A stretch of DNA of 64,000 nucleotides from CAISIP01 sp038326025 (lineage in GTDB: Bacteria; Pseudomonadota; Gammaproteobacteria; Burkholderiales; Burkholderiaceae_C). The position numbers and the translations under genes are program-made. Location of the stretch: NCBI GenBank assembly GCA_038326025.1, contig JBBQJP010000019.1:1-64000 (forward strand). Direction: 5' to 3'. Position 1 is the stretch's first letter, and each line of letters starts with the position of its first letter. The notes below the pieces were generated by a model. The model made no database searches and was not told the origin of the DNA. It was given only the letters and a program-made list of their open reading frames with translations. Below, piece by piece: positions 60,324 to 64,000 of the stretch.

Positions 60324-61265
60324 TCAGCAAACCGCCACACCCTGGGTATTCACATACAAGGCATACAACGAGGTGCTCGCTGCCATGAACAGGCGGTTGC
60401 GGTGGATGCCGCCGAAACACAGGTTCGCGCATCGCTCAGGCAGGTCGATGCGGCCTATCAGTTTGCCCGCCGGGTTGAACACATGCACACCGTCAAGGCC
60501 GGCGCTGCCCATGCCCCAGCCACACCAGAGGTTGCCGTCCACATCGAGGCGAAAACCATCAGGAGTGCCGGGTCCGGCATCGATGGCGACGCGCGGGTTG
60601 GCCAGCGTGCGCCCGTCCTTGACGTCAAACGCAAGGATCTTACGCGGAGTCGCGCGCGACTCGACGACATACAGGATGGATTCGTCAGGCGAAAACGCCA
60701 GCCCATTGGGCTGATTGACGCCCTCGGCCACCAGGCTGATAGAGCCATCGACATCGATCCGGTACACATTCGGCGGCAATTGCGGCGAGGCCTTCTCACC
60801 TTCGTAAAAGCTCGCAATGCCGAACACCGGATCGGTGAACCACACCGAGCCATCGGACTTGACCACCACGTCGTTGGGCGAGTTCAGGCGCTTGCCGTCA
60901 AAACTGTCCGCCAGCACCGTGATGCTGCCATCGTATTCGGTACGGGTGACGCGCCGGGTCAGGTGTTCACAGGTGACGATGCGGCCATGGCGATCACGCG
61001 TGTTGCCGTTGGCATTGTTCGACGGGCTGCGAAACACGCCAGTCGTCGTACTCGCCTCGTCCCAGCGGTACATGGTGTTGCCGGGCACGTCGCTCCACAC
61101 CAGCGAACGAGAATCTCCCAGCCACACCGGCCCTTCCGACCAGCGCATGCCGGTGGCAAGCCGTTCGACCTTGGCCAAGGCCAGCTTGTAGGCGTCGAAC
61201 GACGGATCGACGCTGACCACGGATGGATCCGGGTAACGTGCACTGGATTGCCAGTCGGCCATCAT
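60324..61265 (-). CDS. SMP-30/gluconolactonase-family protein
   Basis: A 313-residue six-bladed beta-propeller. GPVWLGDSRSLVWSDVPGN near residue 45, RLNSPNDVVVKSDGSVWFTD near 127, NQPNGLAFSPDES near 188, and GTPDGFRLDVDGNLWCGWG near 232 are family blocks, with the metal-ligand Asn and Asp residues kept. It probably hydrolyses a sugar-acid lactone. Two adjacent ATGs (61265 and 61262) overlap the UspA stop; GGGAGG is close upstream, and the second start would suit its spacing better. Confidence 0.9.
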   Translation of the reverse strand: MMADWQSSARYPDPSVVSVDPSFDAYKLALAKVERLATGMRWSEGPVWLGDSRSLVWSDVPGNTMYRWDEASTTTGVFRSPSNNANGNTRDRHGRIVTCEHLTRRVTRTEYDGSITVLADSFDGKRLNSPNDVVVKSDGSVWFTDPVFGIASFYEGEKASPQLPPNVYRIDVDGSISLVAEGVNQPNGLAFSPDESILYVVESRATPRKILAFDVKDGRTLANPRVAIDAGPGTPDGFRLDVDGNLWCGWGMGSAGLDGVHVFNPAGKLIGRIDLPERCANLCFGGIHRNRLFMAASTSLYALYVNTQGVAVC

Positions 61266-61732
61266 GCGCCTCCCGGTTCGTCTTCGTCATCGTCGCCGCG
61301 CTCTTCGTCTGCCTTGACAATCATCACCGGCACCGACGCCGCATGCAGCACTTCGTTGGACACCGATCCCAGCAAGGCACTGCGCAAGGAACTGGTTCCA
61401 CGCGCGCCCATCACGATCAGGTCGCAGCGGTAGCGCTCGGCGATATCGACAATCGTGTGGGCCGGGTCACCGCCGCCCACTTCACTCTCAAAAACCACAC
61501 CGGCCGCCTCCAGCAAAGCCGCTGCCGGCGCCAGAATGTCGTCACCTGCCGCCTGGCTGACGCGCTCTAACACCTCGGGATCGGGTGCCGTCATCATTTC
61601 GTACAGGTTCGCCGGCGCCTGCACATTGGCCAGAACCAGTTCGGCCGCGAGCCCCTGGCGCTTCATGTCCAGCGCCATGCGCACCGCCTTGAGCGAAACC
61701 TCAGACCCATCAACTGGCAGCAATATCTTCAT
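61262..61732 (-). CDS. universal stress protein (UspA family)
   Basis: A 156-residue UspA-type protein. It starts MKILLPVDGSEVSLKAVRMA and carries the ATP-binding G-x2-G-x9-G-S motif in VMGARGTSSLRSALLGSVSN near 110-130. The last 14 residues are very acidic (ERGDDDEDEPGG). Such proteins bind ATP and increase in stress, but targets are unclear. Its stop overlaps the start of the SMP-30 gene, so they form one small operon. Confidence 0.92.
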   Translation of the reverse strand: MKILLPVDGSEVSLKAVRMALDMKRQGLAAELVLANVQAPANLYEMMTAPDPEVLERVSQAAGDDILAPAAALLEAAGVVFESEVGGGDPAHTIVDIAERYRCDLIVMGARGTSSLRSALLGSVSNEVLHAASVPVMIVKADEERGDDDEDEPGGA

Positions 61733-61869
61733 TGTTTTTTCCTTTCAAGAACCAGACTTGTACACGATCCAGCATACCGCGTCGCCCGCAGACGGTCCAC
61801 GAGAGCCGGCACCGCATTTCCACTGAATCTGCGCCCGGATGGTATGTCGATGGGCAGGATAATCCGGCC

Positions 61870-62595
61870 ATGACCCAACTCATCCTGATTCCAGGCCTGG
61901 CCAGCAACCATGTGATGTGGCAGGAACAACTCGCCGTGTTGCCAGCCCACTACCGCTCCCATGTGAGCGACGTCGCAACGCGCTGCGACTCGATCGAGGA
62001 CATGGCCGCCACGCTCTTGCGCGAACACCCCGGTGACCTGATCCTTTGCGGCGCTTCCATGGGCGGCATTATTGCGATGCAGGCCGCACACCAGGGCAGC
62101 AGCCGCATTCGTGGTCTTGCGCTGCTCGGCACCAGCGCCCGACCCGAAACCGATGACATGCGTGTGCTGCGCGAAACAGCGATCGGCTTTTTCGCCAGTG
62201 GGCGTGCTGCCGAGGTACTGCGTGCCAACGTGCCGCTGGCCTTCCATGGCAGCCGCGCCCGTGAAACGGCTCTGGTGCAAAGTTATATCGATTTCGTGCT
62301 CGAGGCTGGCGCCGATCAATTGATCCGGCAAAACCGCGCCATCATGGCGCGGCCTGATGCGCGCAAGTTTTTGCCCAAGCTGACCTGTCCGGCGTTGGTG
62401 ATGTGGGGTGACTCGGATCAACTGACGACACCCGAGGCGAACCGGGAGATTGCCGCGCTGCTGCCCCAGGCCGAAGTGGTGGAACTGGCGCAATGTGGCC
62501 ATATGCTGACCATGGAGCAACCGGAGCAGGTCAACAAGCTACTGCTGCATTGGCTGCAGCGCCTGCCCACCAGCCAGACCCAAACAAGCGCCTAA
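61870..62595 (+). CDS. alpha/beta hydrolase
   Basis: A 241-residue hydrolase fold protein. The nucleophile elbow GASMGG is near residue 61 (LILCGASMGGIIAMQ), GDSDQLT near 180 holds the acid residue, and CGHML near 214 supplies the His, so the catalytic triad is complete. Substrate unknown. The ATG at 61870 (MTQLILIPGLASNH) is at the expected place. Its end overlaps coaD by 4 bases, convergent. Confidence 0.88.
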   Translation: MTQLILIPGLASNHVMWQEQLAVLPAHYRSHVSDVATRCDSIEDMAATLLREHPGDLILCGASMGGIIAMQAAHQGSSRIRGLALLGTSARPETDDMRVLRETAIGFFASGRAAEVLRANVPLAFHGSRARETALVQSYIDFVLEAGADQLIRQNRAIMARPDARKFLPKLTCPALVMWGDSDQLTTPEANREIAALLPQAEVVELAQCGHMLTMEQPEQVNKLLLHWLQRLPTSQTQTSA

Positions 62596-63095
62596 CCGGC
62601 CGCCTTGAGCGCCTTGACCTTGTCGGTCAGGCGACGCAACACCGAGGGTTCGACGAAGTTGTCCACTTCGCCGCCCAGAATCGCAATCTCGCGCACGAAG
62701 GTGCTGGATATGAACTGGTACTTGTCGCTTGGCGTCAGGAACACCGTTTCCACGTCGGGCATGAGCGAGCGGTTCATGCCGGCTAGCTGGAATTCGTAAT
62801 CGAAGTCGGTCACGGCACGTAATCCGCGCACCATGGCCTTGGCACCACGCGACACCACGAAGTCGCGCATCAGCCCATCAAAACTCTCGACCGTCACGTG
62901 CGGATAGGGACGTACCACCTCGCGCGCCATCTCGACCCGCTCCTCGAGCGAGAACATCGCTTTCTTGTGATGCCCCGCTGCCACCGCGACGATGATGCGA
63001 CTGAACAACTGCGCCGCGCGTCGGACCACGTCCTCGTGGCCCAGGGTCATGGGGTCGAATGTTCCCGGATATACGGCAATGATCTGGTTTCGCAC
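62592..63095 (-). CDS. coaD: phosphopantetheine adenylyltransferase
   Basis: A 167-residue enzyme of coenzyme A synthesis. GTFDPMTLGH at residues 11-20 is the nucleotidyltransferase motif, and KYQFISSTFVRE near 123 carries the second signature. RAVTDFDYEFQLAGMNR near 95 confirms CoaD. It is 44 bases downstream of rsmD in the same direction, the common rsmD-coaD pair. Confidence 0.96.
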   Translation of the reverse strand: MRNQIIAVYPGTFDPMTLGHEDVVRRAAQLFSRIIVAVAAGHHKKAMFSLEERVEMAREVVRPYPHVTVESFDGLMRDFVVSRGAKAMVRGLRAVTDFDYEFQLAGMNRSLMPDVETVFLTPSDKYQFISSTFVREIAILGGEVDNFVEPSVLRRLTDKVKALKAAG

Positions 63096-63139
63096 AAAAA
63101 GCTCCAGCTAACCGTCGTCAGAACGACGCATGCGTCGCA

Positions 63140-63790
63140 TTATGCATGCGGCACCGCACGTGAACGTTGCAGCAAATGGGCGTGCACGGCCCCCGCCTTG
63201 AGGTGGCGCACCACCGTCAGCCCCAGCGGCGCCAACTCGGCATCGCTCCAGGCCACCGGCGCCTCCAGGTAGACATACGCACCCGCACGCACGACACGTT
63301 CGGCGGCGCGTAACGCCGATTCGAAAAGTCCGGAATCAAACGGCGGATCGAGAAACACCAGGTCCAGGCTATCCGCCGGCAGTCGGGCCAGCGCGGCCAG
63401 CCCATCGCCGCGGTGAACCTGCACCATGTCCGCCGCCAATCGCTGCCCGGTGGCGACGAGTTGCAGCACCAGCGCACGGTCGTTCTCAACCAGGGTCACG
63501 CTGCGGGCGCCACGTGATGCCGCCTCGAAACCCAGTGCACCGGTGCCGGCAAAGGCATCGACGCACGTCCAGCCGGTCAGGTCCTGCCCCAGCCAGTTGA
63601 ACACCGTCTCGCGCACCCGGTCCGGTGTGGGGCGCAAACCCGGCTTGACCGCGACCGGCAGCCGGGTGCGTTTCCAGCGGCCGCCGACGATACGCACGGT
63701 ATGGTCGGTCGGCGGCATGGCTGGCTTGGTCGGCTTCCTGGGCGCGGCAGTGACTGGGCGGCGCGCACGCACCACATCTTTGTTTCCCAT
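63140..63790 (-). CDS. rsmD: 16S rRNA (guanine(966)-N(2))-methyltransferase
   Basis: A 216-residue methyltransferase. After a basic Pro-rich N-terminus (about 1-30), VRIVGGRWKRTRLPV and LRPTPDRVRETVFNWLG near 52 mark RsmD; the SAM site is DAFAGTGALGFEAASRGA, and the catalytic motif is LVFLDPPFDSG near 145. It modifies G966 of 16S rRNA. It forms an operon with coaD and follows an M16 peptidase gene. Confidence 0.95.
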   Translation of the reverse strand: MGNKDVVRARRPVTAAPRKPTKPAMPPTDHTVRIVGGRWKRTRLPVAVKPGLRPTPDRVRETVFNWLGQDLTGWTCVDAFAGTGALGFEAASRGARSVTLVENDRALVLQLVATGQRLAADMVQVHRGDGLAALARLPADSLDLVFLDPPFDSGLFESALRAAERVVRAGAYVYLEAPVAWSDAELAPLGLTVVRHLKAGAVHAHLLQRSRAVPHA

Positions 63791-63859
63791 GGCGAGGAGC
63801 TTAACCGCTGTGCGGGTGCCGGCAATGGCAGCCTGGGCGCAGGAGCAACTCGTGACGGG

Positions 63860-64000
63860 TCATGGCGCCTTGTCGCGCCCGCCCACCACCACCGTGACCA
63901 TGGCCGTTGGATGCAACACGCGCTCGAACGCGGCCTTGACATCGGCTACGCTCAATCGCTCGACCGCGGCTGTCCAGGTGTCGAGGTAGTCGAGCGCCAG
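63860..64000 (-). CDS. M16-family peptidase, C-terminal end (5' end outside window)
   Basis: The last 46 codons of a leftward gene run from the right edge to TGA at 63860-63862. The peptide includes LDYLDTWTAAVERLSVADVK and ends VVVGGRDKAP. This is the usual C-terminal form of the inactive M16/insulinase-like partner that precedes rsmD in Burkholderiales. The 69 bases between it and rsmD hold no gene. Confidence 0.75.
   Translation of the reverse strand: MALDYLDTWTAAVERLSVADVKAAFERVLHPTAMVTVVVGGRDKAP

Overview
The window is a GC-rich bacterial chromosome segment, most likely from the Burkholderiales (betaproteobacteria; the RpoZ, Gmk and SpoT sequences look Comamonadaceae-like). The assignment rests on several things: familiar betaproteobacterial neighbourhoods (yicC-gmk-rpoZ-spoT-greB; hrcA-nadK-recN; mutM-TPR-lolB-ispE-tRNA-Gln-prs-rplY-pth), a Bug-type tricarboxylate-transporter binding protein, and a urtABCDE plus urease locus. 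Coding density is high, and 4-base start/stop overlaps are frequent. No large foreign island is seen; the clearest acquired pieces are one IS5-type element, one Doc toxin-antitoxin pair and perhaps the 34.2-37.2 kb cassette.

Layout. 1-506 holds the start of a Lys/Ala/Pro-rich protein that leaves the window. 753-3405 is a three-gene NMT1/SsuA-type ABC importer. 3473-4753 is a zinc metallopeptidase with a Gln/Asn-rich tail. 4941-17167 is the urea locus: ureD, the leftward urea-importer operon urtABCDE, then rightward ureA, a small His-rich membrane protein, ureB and ureC, followed by ureE, ureF and ureG. A leftward AbrB/Doc pair interrupts the urease genes between ureC and ureE. Between urtA and ureA lie two near-consensus sigma-54 promoters facing away from each other with an NtrC-like site between them, so urea uptake and hydrolysis are probably switched on together under nitrogen limitation.

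17180-20240 carries tRNA-Ser, a GntR/FadR regulator and the FAH-hydrolase and Bug-protein genes it probably controls. 20295-24758 has a cold-shock/DUF1294 fusion, a small unknown, a CBS protein, hemW, rdgB and rph. An IS5-type element (24805-25969) sits exactly at the stop codon of a PP2C phosphatase gene and separates the phosphatase/kinase pair from rph-rdgB-hemW. 27980-32755 is yicC, gmk, rpoZ, spoT and greB.

34221-37151 is the most unusual block: a small exported protein with a twin-arginine-like signal, followed without gaps by a PqqD-like protein, an HprK-related kinase and a nucleotidyltransferase. This matches the poorly characterised HPr-rel-A type of predicted peptide or protein modification system, and a sigma-54-like promoter lies upstream.

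37179-52418 is housekeeping: a CAT-anticodon tRNA, hrcA, nadK, recN, rapZ, mutY, a dynamin-like GTPase, mutM, a TPR lipoprotein-pathway neighbour, lolB, ispE, tRNA-Gln, prs, rplY, pth and a ferredoxin. 52581-58125 is a peptide/nickel-type ABC importer with its binding protein last. It is followed by a TTC38-like TPR protein, a phosphoglycerate-mutase-like phosphatase, an SMP-30 lactonase, a UspA protein, an alpha/beta hydrolase, coaD, rsmD and the end of an M16 peptidase gene at the right edge. No rRNA, CRISPR array or prophage was seen.
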